DNA of 64,000 bases. Origin: Mycolicibacter arupensis. Lineage in GTDB: Bacteria > Actinomycetota > Actinomycetes > Mycobacteriales > Mycobacteriaceae. This document shows positions 28,278-39,105 of this stretch, one piece after another. A program made the position numbers and the translations under genes. The stretch is taken from NCBI RefSeq assembly GCF_002086515.1, contig NZ_MVHH01000002.1:1-64000 (forward strand). The letters run 5' to 3'. Each line of letters begins with the position of its first letter. The stretch's first letter is position 1. Below the pieces are notes generated by a model. That model did not search any database. It saw only the letters and a program-made list of their open reading frames with translations, and was not told the DNA's origin.

Positions 28278-31200
28278 TTATCGCAGTGCGTCGGCCACCC
28301 CGGCAGCGTCCAGCTGCGCCACTTCCAGGTACACCTCGGCCACCGCGTCCAACCGGCCCGGATCGGTCTCCCGCGAGGTCAGCCGCTCGGCCAGCTTGGC
28401 GACGGTTCGAGTCGCGAAGATGTCGGCGACCACGGCGCCGGGCACATCCAGCCAGGTGCGGACCCGCGACACGGCGGCGGTCGCCAGCACCGAGTCACCA
28501 CCCAGGGCGAAGAAGTCGTCATCGGCGCCTACTCGTGCGGCACCCAGCACCTCGGCGACGATCGCTGCCAGGGCGCGTTGCAGCGGACCGACCGGCTCAC
28601 GATGGCCGTCGGTGGCGGCCAGGTAGGTGGCCAGTTCGGTGCTCACCGCCCGACGGTCGATCTTGCCGGAGACGGTGTAGGGAATCACCGAAACCAGCTG
28701 CAATTGCCGCGGAATCATGTGCTCGGGCAGCGACTGGGCCAGTCCGGCCCGCAGCCCGGCAACGCTCACTGCGGGGTCGCCGGTTCGGACAGCGGCCACC
28801 AACACCTCCCGTCCGCCCGGCTCGGTCAGCGCCACGACCACCGCCTCTGCTACCCCGGGCAGCCGGCGCAGGGCGGCTTCGACCTCGCCCAGCTCGATGC
28901 GATAACCGCTGATCTTGACCCGGTGATCGGCCCGGCCGACGAATTCCAGGGAGCCGTCGGGGGTGTAGCGGGCCAGATCGCCGGTGCGGTACCAGGTTCG
29001 GCCGTCATGTTCGACGAACTTCTCCGCGGTCAGATCTGGCCGCCCGCGATAGCCCGAGGCGATCCCGCGGCCGGAAACCCACAGTTCGCCGGCCACCCAG
29101 TCCGGACGGTCGGCGCCGTCGGCGTCCACCACGCGGCAGGCGATGTTGGGCAGTGGCGTGCCATAGGGCACCGCCGCCCAGTGCGCGGGCGGCTCCCCCA
29201 CGACCTCGCACAGCGTGGCGTGGATGGCGGTCTCGGTGGCCCCGCCGAGTCCGGCGAATCGCACCCCCGGCGCCGCCACGGCTAACCGGCGGGCCAGTTC
29301 GGGGCGAACCCAGTCCCCGCCGGTCAATACGGCCCGCACCGAAGGCAGCTGACCGCCAACCGACACCAGCATCTCGAGTGCGCCCGGCATCAGGTTGAGC
29401 ACGCTGACCCGGTGCCGCGCCACCAAATGGGCCCACACCTCGGGGCTGCGCCGGTCGGCCTCGTCGACCATCACGATGGCCGCGCCGGCGCGCAGCATCG
29501 CGAAGACGTCGAGCACCGACATGTCGGCGTCCAGGGTCAGCAACGCCAGGCTTCGATCATCCGGGGCAAATCCGAAACGGGCGCTGAGTGTTTCGACGGT
29601 GTTCATGGCGGCGTCATGGGTGACCTCGACGCCTTTGGGCTCCCCGGTGGAGCCGGAGGTGAACACCACATAGGCCAGCTGGGCCGGATCGGTGCGGACC
29701 GGATCCGTGCCGGGGCGGCCCAGCGCTTCGGAGACCGCCACCGCTGGAATCTCCAGGGCCGGGGGCTCGTCCCCGGTCACCAAGGCCAACACGGCACCAC
29801 CGAGTGCCAGGATCCGTTCCCTGCGTTCGGGTGGCTGATCGGCGGCGATCGGCAGGTACACCGCACCGGCAGCAAGAATGCCCAACAGGGCCGGGATCTG
29901 CTCGGCACCCTTGGGACCCAGCAGGGCCACGGTGTCACCGGGACGCACGCCGCGCTCCTGCAGTTCGGCGGCCACCGACAAGGCCTGATCGCGCAGCAGG
30001 CCGTAGCTCAGCTCGCCCGCGCCGTGCAGCACCGCGACCGCCTCGGGATCGCTGTCGGCCTGCCGAAAGAACCCGTCCTGCAGTGCTTCCCCGCTGGTTT
30101 GGGCGGTGCCCGCGTTCACGGTGGCCCGCACCTGTGCCTGGTCGTCGGGTAAGGCGGCCGCTGCGTGGTCGACCCAGCCCTGGCCGCCGGCCAGCCGGGT
30201 CACCTCGGTGATGTGGTGGGCGAACATGGCGTCGATCACCCCGGGGGCAAACATGTCCTCCCGCACGTCCCAGTTGACCAGGACCCCGCCGTCGAACTCG
30301 GTGACCTGGGCGTCCAGCACCACTTGGGGCCCCTGGGAGATGATCCAGACCGGGGTACCGAAAGTCTCGGTGACTCCGGTGGCGAAGAGCTCTCCGAGGC
30401 CGAGGGCACTGGTGAACACCACCGGTGCCAGCACCTGGCTACCGCGATGCCGGCTCAGGTCGCGCAGCACCGCCAGACCGGGATAGTCGGCGTGCGCTGC
30501 GGCGGTGCGCATGGCGTCTTGCACCGCGTGGGCGCGTTGCGCACCGGTGTGGGCCTGGCTCAGATCCACGTCCAGCAGCAGTGACGAGGTGAAATCGCCG
30601 ACCAGCCGATCCACGTCGTCATGCAGCGGCTCGCGCCCGAACAGCGGCACATTGAGCAGGAAACGCGGCGCGTCCGACCATCGGGCCAGGGTGTGGGAGA
30701 ACGAGGCGGCCAGCGTCATAGCCGGAGTGACGCCGTGTGCGCGCGCCTGCGCGAACAGCGCGTCGCGGGTCTGCGGGTCCAGCCAGTGCCAGCGCCGCGT
30801 GCTGCGCCGCGGGTCGGCCGGGGCGCCCGGCGGTGGCGGCAGCTTGGGTGGGTCCGGCAGGTCGGGGATGCGTTGCTCCCACCACTGGCGGTGGTCGTCG
30901 TCGGGTTCGCGCGCGGCGGTGGCCTGGCGGTACTGCCGATAGGTGTAGCCCAACTCCGCCAGCGCCTCCCCCCGGTAGGCGGCGGCCAGGTCGGCCATCA
31001 GGGTGCGGTAGCTCATGGCGTCGGCGGCTTGCATGTCGAGGTCAACGTGGAGGCGCGCCGTCCCGTCCGGCAGCAGCGACACCGTGAGCTCGAAGACCGC
31101 GTCCCGAAGTTGCTGGTGGGACTTCTCCGCCCTGGTCGCTTCCAGACGCTGGGCCACCGCGCCGGCGTCCAGGCCGCGCAGATCCTGCACCGCGACGGGC

Positions 31201-31703
31201 ACCGTCGCGTCGGCACGGATGTGCTGGGTGCCGTCGGGGGAGAATGCGACCCGCAGCATCGGATGGCGAACGGCCAGCGCGGCGGCGGCGTCCGCCAGGC
31301 GCTCCGGGTCAAGACCGGGCGCCCCGGCGGCGGTGTGGAACTCCACGTAGAGGTGGCCGGCCACGCCGCCGAGCGCCACATCGTCGTCGCGGCCCACCCA
31401 CATGGCGTGTTGCATGGGCGCCAGCGGGAACGGTGCGGCCGCGTCTGCCGGATCCTCGGCGGTCACCTCGGCCGGCGCGGGTCCGTCCCGATCCCCCACC
31501 AGCTCTTGCCATGCGGCGATGCGCGGGTCTGCGGCCAGCGCGGCGAAGTCGACATCGATGCCCTGTTTGCGCCAGCGGCCGGCCAGGCTCATCATCCGAA
31601 TCGAATCCAGGCCCTGTCCGACCAAGTCGGCCTCGGGGTCGATGGCGCTGGCGTCGGCGCCGAGCAGCTCCGCGACCTGCGCGCGAATGTCGTCCGGCCC
31701 CAC
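28278..31703 (-). CDS. mbtB: MbtB, mycobactin initiation NRPS (ArCP-Cy-A-PCP)
   Basis: A 1,141-residue NRPS that accepts salicylate from MbtA, adds serine or threonine and cyclises it to the oxazoline. The aryl carrier domain has its serine at 34 (GQGLDSIRMM). The cyclization domain is identified by DxxxxDxxS at residues 223-231 (DMQAADAMS), replacing HHxxxD. The adenylation domain has VVFTSGSTGEPKG, LDADMSVLDVF, YRTGD and GRADHRVKISGYRIELGE. The final carrier serine is about 1071 (ALGGDSVLATA). No thioesterase follows. The start is GTG 31703, divergent from mbtA around an iron box. Confidence 0.96.
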   Translation of the reverse strand: MGPDDIRAQVAELLGADASAIDPEADLVGQGLDSIRMMSLAGRWRKQGIDVDFAALAADPRIAAWQELVGDRDGPAPAEVTAEDPADAAAPFPLAPMQHAMWVGRDDDVALGGVAGHLYVEFHTAAGAPGLDPERLADAAAALAVRHPMLRVAFSPDGTQHIRADATVPVAVQDLRGLDAGAVAQRLEATRAEKSHQQLRDAVFELTVSLLPDGTARLHVDLDMQAADAMSYRTLMADLAAAYRGEALAELGYTYRQYRQATAAREPDDDHRQWWEQRIPDLPDPPKLPPPPGAPADPRRSTRRWHWLDPQTRDALFAQARAHGVTPAMTLAASFSHTLARWSDAPRFLLNVPLFGREPLHDDVDRLVGDFTSSLLLDVDLSQAHTGAQRAHAVQDAMRTAAAHADYPGLAVLRDLSRHRGSQVLAPVVFTSALGLGELFATGVTETFGTPVWIISQGPQVVLDAQVTEFDGGVLVNWDVREDMFAPGVIDAMFAHHITEVTRLAGGQGWVDHAAAALPDDQAQVRATVNAGTAQTSGEALQDGFFRQADSDPEAVAVLHGAGELSYGLLRDQALSVAAELQERGVRPGDTVALLGPKGAEQIPALLGILAAGAVYLPIAADQPPERRERILALGGAVLALVTGDEPPALEIPAVAVSEALGRPGTDPVRTDPAQLAYVVFTSGSTGEPKGVEVTHDAAMNTVETLSARFGFAPDDRSLALLTLDADMSVLDVFAMLRAGAAIVMVDEADRRSPEVWAHLVARHRVSVLNLMPGALEMLVSVGGQLPSVRAVLTGGDWVRPELARRLAVAAPGVRFAGLGGATETAIHATLCEVVGEPPAHWAAVPYGTPLPNIACRVVDADGADRPDWVAGELWVSGRGIASGYRGRPDLTAEKFVEHDGRTWYRTGDLARYTPDGSLEFVGRADHRVKISGYRIELGEVEAALRRLPGVAEAVVVALTEPGGREVLVAAVRTGDPAVSVAGLRAGLAQSLPEHMIPRQLQLVSVIPYTVSGKIDRRAVSTELATYLAATDGHREPVGPLQRALAAIVAEVLGAARVGADDDFFALGGDSVLATAAVSRVRTWLDVPGAVVADIFATRTVAKLAERLTSRETDPGRLDAVAEVYLEVAQLDAAGVADALR

Positions 31704-31717
31704 AGCGCCACCCCACC

Positions 31718-31736
31718 TTTCGTTAGGCTGCCCTAA
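31718..31736. promoter_or_regulatory. IdeR-type iron box in the mbtA/mbtB divergent promoter
   Basis: TTTCGTTAGGCTGCCCTAA agrees with the IdeR consensus at about 15 of 19 positions. It lies 15 bases from the mbtB start and 56 bases from the mbtA start in an 88-base divergent region, so one operator can silence both genes. Confidence 0.88.
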
Positions 31737-31791
31737 TTTTCCTCGAAGCTACTCTATCTACGTTCGGTCGCCGCTCAGCCAGGGAGTACAC

Positions 31792-33330
31792 ATGCACGGA
31801 TTCGTACCGTTCCCCGACGAGCGGGCCGCCGCCTACCGGGCCGCCGGTTATTGGACCGGGCGCCCCGTGGGATCGCTGCTCGACGACGCCGCGGCCCGTT
31901 GGCCAGATCACCCCGCGGTCATCGATGCGACGGCCACGATGACCTATGCCCAGTTGGACGGCGCGGTCGACCGCGCGGCGGCAGCGTTGCACCGGCGGGG
32001 CCTGCGCCCCGGCGATCGCGTGCTGGTACAGCTGCCCAACAGTTGCGCGTTCGCGATCACGGTGTTCGCGCTGCTGCGCGTGGGGGCCATCCCGGTCCTA
32101 TGCCTGCCCGGGCACCGCGCCGCCGAGATCGGGCATCTGGCCGGGGTCAGCGATGCGGTCGGGATCGTGATCCCTGACGCCACTGCGGGATTCGACTATC
32201 CGGCCATGGCTGCCGAGCTGGGCCTGGATCGGATCACCATCGTCGACGCACCGGAGCTCTCCCCCGCGCCGCGATTCACCCCGGATCCGGGCGCGCCGGC
32301 CCTGCTGCTGGTCTCCGGCGGCACCACTGGGATGCCTAAGCTGATCCCCCGCACCCACAACGACTACGTCTACAACGCGGTTGCCAGCGCAGAATTGTGT
32401 GAGCTGACCCACGACGACGTGTACCTGGTGGCACTGCCTGCCGGCCACAACTTCCCGCTGGCCTGCCCGGGACTGTTGGGGGCCATCTCGGTGGGCGCGA
32501 CCACCGTCTTCGGCACCGACCCCAGCCCGGAGGCGGCGTTCGCCACCATCGCGCGGCACCGGGTGACGGTCACCGCGTTGGTGCCGGCGTTGGCCACCCT
32601 GTGGGCCCACGCCTGTGACTGGGAGCCGCAGAGACCGACGACGTTGCGGTTGCTGCAGGTCGGGGGCGCCAAGCTGGCACCGACCGATGCGGCCCGGATC
32701 CGCGAGACGCTGACACCGGGCCTGCAACAGGTGTTCGGAATGGCCGAGGGCCTGCTCTGCTACACCCGGCCGGGCGACGACGCGGACCTGCTCGACAACA
32801 CTCAAGGCCGGCCGTTGTGCGCCGACGACGAGCTTCGGGTGGTCGATGAGGACGGCGCCGAGGCAGCCGAGGGTGAGCTGCTGGTGCGCGGGCCGTACAC
32901 GATCAACGGCTACTACAACGCCGCCGAGGCCAACGCGCGCTCTTTCAGTCCGGAGGGCTTCTATCGCAGCGGTGACCGGGTCCGTCGCTGCGCCGACGGC
33001 TATCTGGAGGTCACCGGCCGGGTCAAGGACGTCATCGTGCGTGGCGGCGAGAACATCGCGGCCGATGAGCTGGAGGCGCATCTGCTGGGCCACCCCGCGA
33101 TCCGGTCGGCGGCAGTGGTCGGTTTGCCCGATGAGTATCTGGGGGAAAAGGTCTGCGCTGCAGTGGTGTTCAAGGACGCACCGCTTCTGCTCGCAGAGCT
33201 CAACCGACACCTCGACGAGTGCGGGGTTGCCACCCACATCCGGATCGATCAGCTGGCGGCACGGCCGGCGCTACCCACCACCGCTGTCGGCAAAGTCGAC
33301 AAGAAGGCACTGGTGCGCCAACTCGGCTGA
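31792..33330 (+). CDS. mbtA: MbtA, salicyl-AMP ligase
   Basis: A 512-residue stand-alone aryl-acid adenylating enzyme that activates salicylate with ATP and loads it on the MbtB aryl carrier domain. The P-loop is LLVSGGTTGMPKLIPRTH, and the aryl-binding region has AGHNFPLACPGLLG. FGMAEGLLCYTR, YRSGDRVRR and the C-terminal TAVGKVDKKALV lysine motif are all present. ATG 31792 begins MHGFVPFPDERAAAYRAAGYW, which aligns with known MbtA after its variable N terminus. The open frame continues upstream to 31402, but that part overlaps mbtB and the promoter and is not coding. Confidence 0.96.
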   Translation: MHGFVPFPDERAAAYRAAGYWTGRPVGSLLDDAAARWPDHPAVIDATATMTYAQLDGAVDRAAAALHRRGLRPGDRVLVQLPNSCAFAITVFALLRVGAIPVLCLPGHRAAEIGHLAGVSDAVGIVIPDATAGFDYPAMAAELGLDRITIVDAPELSPAPRFTPDPGAPALLLVSGGTTGMPKLIPRTHNDYVYNAVASAELCELTHDDVYLVALPAGHNFPLACPGLLGAISVGATTVFGTDPSPEAAFATIARHRVTVTALVPALATLWAHACDWEPQRPTTLRLLQVGGAKLAPTDAARIRETLTPGLQQVFGMAEGLLCYTRPGDDADLLDNTQGRPLCADDELRVVDEDGAEAAEGELLVRGPYTINGYYNAAEANARSFSPEGFYRSGDRVRRCADGYLEVTGRVKDVIVRGGENIAADELEAHLLGHPAIRSAAVVGLPDEYLGEKVCAAVVFKDAPLLLAELNRHLDECGVATHIRIDQLAARPALPTTAVGKVDKKALVRQLG

Positions 33331-33340
33331 CCTGACGGGC

Positions 33341-33946
33341 TCAGCCCCGCTCCACGACGTTGTCGAGACCAGAAGTGCTCACCTGGGGTTCGCCGGAGCG
33401 ATAGGTCACCCGGTTCTGCAGGCCGGAGACGGTGATTGTGGGTGTCGACGTCACGGTGATGATGTTGCCGATTCCCGACACGGTCAGGCCACTGCACTGG
33501 CCGACGAACTCAACGGTGTTGTTGACCCCGCTCACGGAGGCGTCACGACCGTCGCAGGGCAGGGTCTTGTTCTCCCCGGCCCCGGTGACGACGAGTGTGG
33601 TGCCGCTGCCGGGGACGGGAATCTGCGGCGGCGCAGCGATGGGCGGAATAGGCACGGGCACCGGCGAAGGCGCTGGCTCGGGGGCGGACTGGAGCCCGGC
33701 AGTCGGCATCCCCGGCACGGAGCGACTGGAGCTGTGGGACGCGAGATAGATCGCGAACGCGCCCACCATCGCCACCGCCGCGACCATCACCCCCACGACC
33801 ACGAAACCCAGACCGGCACCCCGCTGCGGGGGCGCTTGGCCCTCGGTACCGAGCGACGGGACGGTCAGTTCCACGGCCCCGTCTGACCGCGACAGCGGTT
33901 GTTCCAGTGCCCGAATCCGGGCCTCTGGGTCATCGTCGGAGCTCAC
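33341..33946 (-). CDS. DUF3060-family single-pass membrane protein
   Basis: A 201-residue protein from GTG 33946. An acidic cytoplasmic segment (SSDDDPEARIRALEQPL) precedes one transmembrane helix at about 46-68 (LGFVVVGVMVAAVAMVGAFAIYL). A long Pro-rich linker follows (about 85-115). The C-terminal domain repeats the motif SG-x-x-N-x-V four times (SGVNNTV, SGIGNII, SGLQNRV, SGLDNVV), resembling DUF3060 and probably forming a beta-solenoid. The function is unknown. It lies downstream of irtB on the same strand and converges on mbtA with a 10-base gap. Alternative starts upstream are less likely. Confidence 0.78.
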   Translation of the reverse strand: MSSDDDPEARIRALEQPLSRSDGAVELTVPSLGTEGQAPPQRGAGLGFVVVGVMVAAVAMVGAFAIYLASHSSSRSVPGMPTAGLQSAPEPAPSPVPVPIPPIAAPPQIPVPGSGTTLVVTGAGENKTLPCDGRDASVSGVNNTVEFVGQCSGLTVSGIGNIITVTSTPTITVSGLQNRVTYRSGEPQVSTSGLDNVVERG

Positions 33947-34022
33947 GCTGGGAATGATCCCACAACGGATCCCGTGACAAAGGGCAGTTGCGGAGATGGC
34001 TCCGCCGCGCTTGCGACCATCG

Positions 34023-35762
34023 CTAGCCGGCGTGGATCTGCCACCCGGCGGCGTCGTTCTGCTGACGCCAGAACTCGTCGAATCGCCGACCGGCGGAACG
34101 CAGTTCATCGATGGTGCCGTCCTCGACCACCCGGCCTCCGTCGATGAACAGCACCCGGTCGGCTTGCGCGATGCTGGCCAGCCGGTGCGCGACGATCACC
34201 CGGGTGCGCGGACGCAGTTCGGCGCTCAGCGCGGCGACGATGGCCGCCTCGTTCTCGGTGTCCAGGGCGCTGGTCGCCTCGTCGACCAGCAGCACCGGCG
34301 CGGGTTTGAGCAGGGCGCGCGCGATGCTGACCCGTTGACGCTCACCGCCGGACAATGCGGCCCCCGCTTCGCCCACTGCGGTGTCGGGGCCGTCGGGCAG
34401 CCTGGCGACCAGCTCGTCGACCCGAGCCAGTCCGGTGGCCCGCCCGAGAGCCTCCTGATCGGCGTCGGGATCGCCCACCAGAATGTTGTCGCGGATGGTG
34501 CCATCAAGCAGGTAGGGATGCTGGAACACCACGCTGCTGACCGCCCGCCGCGACGACGCGTCCAGCCCTGCGGCATCCGTCCCGTCAAACAGCACTCGGC
34601 CGGCCGTCGGTTCGTGCAGCCCGGCGATCAGCGACAAGATGGTGCTCTTGCCTGATCCGGAGGGCCCGACTATGGCCGTGGTGGTGCCGGCCTCCAGCGT
34701 GAAGCTGACCCGGTCGAGCACCGGCGGACCGTCGGGCTCGTAGCCGAAGGTGACGTCGTCGAACTCGATGCGCGGTGCACCGGCGCCCTGCGGTATCCGC
34801 CCCGAGCCGACCGTCACCTCCGGCGCGGTGAGGACGGCACGGATCCGTTCGAGGGAGGCCCGGGTCGACTCCAGGGCGGGCCCCAGCTCGCTGATGACGG
34901 TGAACGGTTCCAGGTAGCGCGCCGCCACGACGATCAACGCGACGGCCTCCGGAACACTCAAGGTGCCCGTAACGGTCAGTGCGGTGGTGGTTCCGGCAAG
35001 CAGAATCAGCGCGCCCTGGCTGGCCAGACTGAACAGCAGCTGTCCGGGAATCTGCATGAGCAGCAACCGCATCGCCGCGCCGTGCTGGGCGGCCAGCGCC
35101 TCTCCGACAGTGCTGCGTTCGGGTTCCACGCGCCGCGCCGCGCGTAACGCCTGCTGGGTCCGGGCGAACTCGATGATGCGTTCGGTCAGGGCGGTGTTGG
35201 CCGCACCGGCCGCGGCGTCGGCGCGCCCACTGAGCCGGTTGGATGCCCACAGCGCGCCCAACAGCAGCGGTACGCCGCCCAGGGCGGCCAGCCCCAGCTG
35301 CCAGGACACCCCCAGCAGCGCCACGGCGATCGCCGGGGGCAGCAGGATCGCGCCGATCACCGGGGTCAACAGGTTGACCACCAGGCTGACCAATTCCGGG
35401 CCGGTGGCGGCGATCGCCTGTCGCGCGTCAGCGGTGTTGGCGGCGCTGAACCAGCCCAGGCGGACACCGGGCAGCCGGTCGGCCACGTCATGCTGGGTGT
35501 GGTCAAGGACGGCGAATCCCAGATCGAATCCGATTCGGGCGCAGGCGAAGTCCACCAGCCAGCCCGCGATGGTCGCCACCGTCAGCCAGCCCAACCAGGC
35601 CACCGCCCGGCCCGGGGTCTCGGAGAACAGTGCGCTCACCAGGGGCACCAGCAGCACCGTGCCGGCCGCCCGCACCGCCACGGACACACACGTCAGCACG
35701 GCGTAGGCGAACATCCGGCCCCGACGGTCCGGGGGGATCAGTCGGATCAGGGTGCGGATCAT
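34023..35762 (-). CDS. irtB: IrtB, siderophore ABC importer subunit
   Basis: A 579-residue ABC half-transporter that pairs with IrtA to import ferric carboxymycobactin/mycobactin. Membrane helices occupy about residues 15-300 (exporter-type fold). The nucleotide-binding domain has Walker [12 protein letters not shown], signature [10 protein letters not shown], Walker [13 protein letters not shown] and the switch histidine in VIVAHRLAS. The start is ATG 35762, overlapping the irtA stop (ATGA). A longer open frame reaching 36182 lies within irtA and is spurious. Confidence 0.95.
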   Translation of the reverse strand: MIRTLIRLIPPDRRGRMFAYAVLTCVSVAVRAAGTVLLVPLVSALFSETPGRAVAWLGWLTVATIAGWLVDFACARIGFDLGFAVLDHTQHDVADRLPGVRLGWFSAANTADARQAIAATGPELVSLVVNLLTPVIGAILLPPAIAVALLGVSWQLGLAALGGVPLLLGALWASNRLSGRADAAAGAANTALTERIIEFARTQQALRAARRVEPERSTVGEALAAQHGAAMRLLLMQIPGQLLFSLASQGALILLAGTTTALTVTGTLSVPEAVALIVVAARYLEPFTVISELGPALESTRASLERIRAVLTAPEVTVGSGRIPQGAGAPRIEFDDVTFGYEPDGPPVLDRVSFTLEAGTTTAIVGPSGSGKSTILSLIAGLHEPTAGRVLFDGTDAAGLDASSRRAVSSVVFQHPYLLDGTIRDNILVGDPDADQEALGRATGLARVDELVARLPDGPDTAVGEAGAALSGGERQRVSIARALLKPAPVLLVDEATSALDTENEAAIVAALSAELRPRTRVIVAHRLASIAQADRVLFIDGGRVVEDGTIDELRSAGRRFDEFWRQQNDAAGWQIHAG

Positions 35763-38350
35763 CGGTGGGCCTCCGCGCCGACGGTGGCCGCGGAACGGCC
35801 GGTCTGCCATAACTGGTGATAGCGGCCGCCCGCGGCCAACAACTGCTCGTGGGTGCCCTGTTCGACGATGCCACCGCCATCGAGCACGGCGATCTGGTCG
35901 GCACCGGTGATGGTGTGCAGGCGATGGGCGATCACCAGCACGGTCCGATGCCGGGTCAGCCTGTTCAACGCCTGCTGCACCAGGTACTCCGATTCCGGAT
36001 CGGCGAACGCAGTGGCCTCGTCTAGGATCAGGACTGGCGTGTCGGCCAGAATGGCCCGAGCGATGGTGAGTCGCTGCCGTTCCCCGCCGGACAGCGCGGC
36101 GGCGGCGCCGAGCACGGTGTCGTAGCCCTGGGGCAGCCGCAGGATCCGGTCGTGGATCTGGGCCTCGCGAGCGGCGGCCCACACCTGTTCGTCGGTGGCG
36201 TCCGGGACGGCCAAGGCGATGTTGTCACGCACACTGCCGTGAACCAGTTGCGTCTCCTGCAACACGAATCCCACCTGCCGGTAGAGTTCGTCGGCCGTCA
36301 TTGACCGGATGTCTTGTCCGTCAATCGATATCGAACCGGAGTCGACGTCGTGGAATCGCGCGAGCAGGGCGGCCAGGGTCGACTTGCCCGACCCTGAGGG
36401 GCCCACCAGTGCGGTCACGGTGCCCGGCCGAAGTGACAACGACACCTCGCGGATCACCGGGACACCGGGACGGTATCCGAAGGTGACGGCGTCGAAGCGC
36501 ACCGTGCCGGCCGCCTCGGAGGCCACGGCCTGGTGCTGCTCGACGGCGAGTTCGGTTTCATCCAGGGCGATCTGCAGCCGTCGGGCCGCCAGCATGCCCC
36601 CGCGGATGCCGCCGACCCCCAGACCGATGCCCAGCAGGCGGGCGCCGAACGTGGTGCCCAGCAACAGGAACGGCAGCAGGTTCACCGGATCCATCCGGCC
36701 GCTGACGATCAGCGGGGTGCCGGTCAGGACGATCAGCCACAGGAATGTCGACGGGCGGGTGACCAGATCCATCAGTGTCTTCTTGCCGACGAAGGGCCGC
36801 TGCCAGGTGACCAGGAAGTCGATGTACTCGTCGAGGCGTCGGCGGAAGGTGGAGGCCGCGGCGCCGCCGAACACGCGGATCACCGGCTGGCCCTCCAGGT
36901 AGGTGCCGGCTTCGCCGTTCATCCGCTCGGCCCAGCGCTGCGCCTGGCTGATCTTGGGGCCCGACTGCGTCATCATCACCGACATCAGCACCATGTAGAC
37001 CAGCACCGGCAGGAACAGCACCAGCGCCACTCGCCAGTCCACGACGAACAGGTACACCAGTACCGCCACCGGTGCCACGACGGCGGCCACGGCGTCGGGG
37101 ATCGCGTGGGTCACCAGGTAGTGCAGCGACAGCGTGTCGTCGGCGACCAATTGCTTGATCGATCCGGACCCGCGGGCGGTGAACCAGCCCAGCGGCAGCC
37201 GCGACAGCTTGCTCAGCAGCCGGGCACGCAGCGCACTGGCGAAGCGGGCGTCGACGACGTGCAGCCACAGCGTCAGGCCTGCCCCCAGCAGCGTGCCCAG
37301 GCCCAGCAGGGACAGGGCGGCGATGCCGACGGGCCACAGCGCTGACTCGTCGGCGCCGGCGACCAATCGCCGGGCCAGCTCCACCAGAAGCACGAACGGC
37401 GCCAACTGCAGCAGTGTGATCAGCGCCTGCAGCACACCGGAGAGGATCAGCGGCACCCGCAGCGGGCCCAGCAGCCGGCCCGCGGCCTGAGCACGCCACT
37501 GCCCCTTGGCTGCGCTGATGCTGCGCTCACCGGAGACCTCACTCGAACCGGTCTCTGGTGTCGGCAGAGTCAGCTCGGTGTCCTCGGATTTTTCGGCGTC
37601 GCGTTGGGTGCCCATGGCACGTCCGGCGGTCCAGTAGGCCTGCGCATGCACCTCGGACTTGGGGAAACCGAACTCGTCGCGCAGCCGCGCCCGCAGGGCT
37701 TTGAGTGTCGCGGCCTCGGGGGTGGCCCAGGCGTACCAGTTCGACCAGTCTCTGGCCTCGATGGCATCGGCGAGCGAACGCGCGTCACGGCGCGGCACCC
37801 AGTGCACCCGCAGCCGCGGGTGTGCGCTGATCGGGATCAGCAGGTCATTGTCGTCGTGCTGTTCCAGATAGAGCTCGATCGGGATGTCGGGTCCGATGGT
37901 GCCGATGATCCCGTTGATGCCCGGAATCGACGCCGAATCGCCCATCAGCAGGTATCCGGCGGGTTGCGCGTCGGCGTCGGGCGCTTCGAAGCGCGACGAG
38001 CCCATCAGGGATATCGCGGAGATGGTGGCTCCCGGTTCCACGGTGCGAGCCCAGCGCGTGGCGGGCCCGGCCGGTTCGTGCAGCACCATGTCGACCGCGA
38101 AACGTCCGGTCTGCGCGTCCCCCTCGGCGATGGTGTACGCGCGCTGGAACTCGGTGTCAGATCCGTCCGGGTCCGGGAACCAGAACCTCAACCAGGCGCT
38201 CGGCTCGACGGCGGCGTCGGTGAACAGCGTGGGCGAGTGCATCCAGACTCGTATGCAGTGCGGGGTGATCCAGCTGGTCTCGACAACGGTGACGGTGTGG
38301 TCGCGGGCACCGAAGCCCCGCAGAATCGCCCCCTGCAAGCCGCGCGCCAT
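35759..38350 (-). CDS. irtA: IrtA, ABC importer with N-terminal FAD siderophore-reductase domain
   Basis: An 863-residue fusion. The cytosolic siderophore-interaction domain (about 1-280) binds FAD, with [11 protein letters not shown] and the [11 protein letters not shown] motif, and reduces the incoming ferric siderophore. The transmembrane domain (about 310-600) has an exporter fold with [18 protein letters not shown]. The NBD has [26 protein letters not shown] and [19 protein letters not shown] 38350 begins [19 protein letters not shown], as in known IrtA, after GAAAGGACC; the frame to 38410 is an unsupported extension. It is the first gene of irtA-irtB, with an iron box upstream. Confidence 0.96.
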   Translation of the reverse strand: MARGLQGAILRGFGARDHTVTVVETSWITPHCIRVWMHSPTLFTDAAVEPSAWLRFWFPDPDGSDTEFQRAYTIAEGDAQTGRFAVDMVLHEPAGPATRWARTVEPGATISAISLMGSSRFEAPDADAQPAGYLLMGDSASIPGINGIIGTIGPDIPIELYLEQHDDNDLLIPISAHPRLRVHWVPRRDARSLADAIEARDWSNWYAWATPEAATLKALRARLRDEFGFPKSEVHAQAYWTAGRAMGTQRDAEKSEDTELTLPTPETGSSEVSGERSISAAKGQWRAQAAGRLLGPLRVPLILSGVLQALITLLQLAPFVLLVELARRLVAGADESALWPVGIAALSLLGLGTLLGAGLTLWLHVVDARFASALRARLLSKLSRLPLGWFTARGSGSIKQLVADDTLSLHYLVTHAIPDAVAAVVAPVAVLVYLFVVDWRVALVLFLPVLVYMVLMSVMMTQSGPKISQAQRWAERMNGEAGTYLEGQPVIRVFGGAAASTFRRRLDEYIDFLVTWQRPFVGKKTLMDLVTRPSTFLWLIVLTGTPLIVSGRMDPVNLLPFLLLGTTFGARLLGIGLGVGGIRGGMLAARRLQIALDETELAVEQHQAVASEAAGTVRFDAVTFGYRPGVPVIREVSLSLRPGTVTALVGPSGSGKSTLAALLARFHDVDSGSISIDGQDIRSMTADELYRQVGFVLQETQLVHGSVRDNIALAVPDATDEQVWAAAREAQIHDRILRLPQGYDTVLGAAAALSGGERQRLTIARAILADTPVLILDEATAFADPESEYLVQQALNRLTRHRTVLVIAHRLHTITGADQIAVLDGGGIVEQGTHEQLLAAGGRYHQLWQTGRSAATVGAEAHR

Positions 38351-38417
38351 CACGGTCCTTTCGCCAACGGTGGCCCACCCCGTGGAGCCGGGCGCGGCGC
38401 CCGCCGCCACATCGAAC

Positions 38418-38436
38418 CTAGGTTACCCTAGCCTCA
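38418..38436. promoter_or_regulatory. IdeR-type iron box between irtA and mbtK
   Basis: CTAGGTTACCCTAGCCTCA matches the IdeR consensus at about 14 of 19 positions, including a full left half TAGGTTA. It lies 67 bases before irtA and 39 bases before mbtK, which are divergent, so it can control both. Confidence 0.82.
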
Positions 38437-38475
38437 CTTTCGCCGTGGAGGGCTCGGGTAGGCTGACCGTTCGTT

Positions 38476-39105
38476 ATGACTGACGCCGCCAACATTGTGC
38501 CCCGCGAGCGCACGGACATCCCCGATGAGGTTCGCCGCGTTCCCGCACCCCCAGTCCCGGCTCTGGCCGCTCCCTACTCGATACGGGTCGCCGACCCGGA
38601 CGCCGACGCGGAGATGGTCTCCGAGTGGATGAACCGTCCGCATCTGGCCGAAACGTGGGAGTCCGCCTGGCCGCCGGAGCGCTGGCACGCGTATCTGAGC
38701 GCCCTGGTCGCCGGCAGCTTCACCCGGCCGCTGATCGTCAGCCGGCACGGACAGGACAGCGGCTACATCGAGTTATACCGAGCGTCAAAGGATTCCATCT
38801 CCAAGTACTACGACGCACATCCCTATGACCTGGGCATGCACGGTGCGGTCGCCGACCTCGCGGCGGTCAACCGGGGGTTCGCGGCGATCTTGTTGCCGCG
38901 CGCGATGAAGAGCGTGTTCGAACTCGAACCGCAGTGCCGGCGAATGATGTTCGAACCCGAGTACCGCAACACGGCCATGCGCCGGCTGGCCGAGTATGTG
39001 GGCGGCACCTTCCTCGGCGAACACGACATGGGCTACCGCCGCATGGCGCTCTACGGGGTACTGCGCTACCCCGAGGACGACCCGCTCTCGAACAGCTCGG
39101 CGTAG
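38476..39105 (+). CDS. mbtK: MbtK, lysine N6-acyltransferase
   Basis: A 209-residue GNAT-fold acyltransferase (Rv1347c type) that moves the long acyl chain from MbtL to the N6 amino group of the central lysine. The sequence shows [15 protein letters not shown], the GYIELYRA strand, and the acyl-CoA/ACP-binding region [18 protein letters not shown], ending [16 protein letters not shown] 38476 lies downstream of an iron box. The 3' end overlaps the convergent mbtN gene by 40 bases. Confidence 0.94.
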   Translation: MTDAANIVPRERTDIPDEVRRVPAPPVPALAAPYSIRVADPDADAEMVSEWMNRPHLAETWESAWPPERWHAYLSALVAGSFTRPLIVSRHGQDSGYIELYRASKDSISKYYDAHPYDLGMHGAVADLAAVNRGFAAILLPRAMKSVFELEPQCRRMMFEPEYRNTAMRRLAEYVGGTFLGEHDMGYRRMALYGVLRYPEDDPLSNSSA

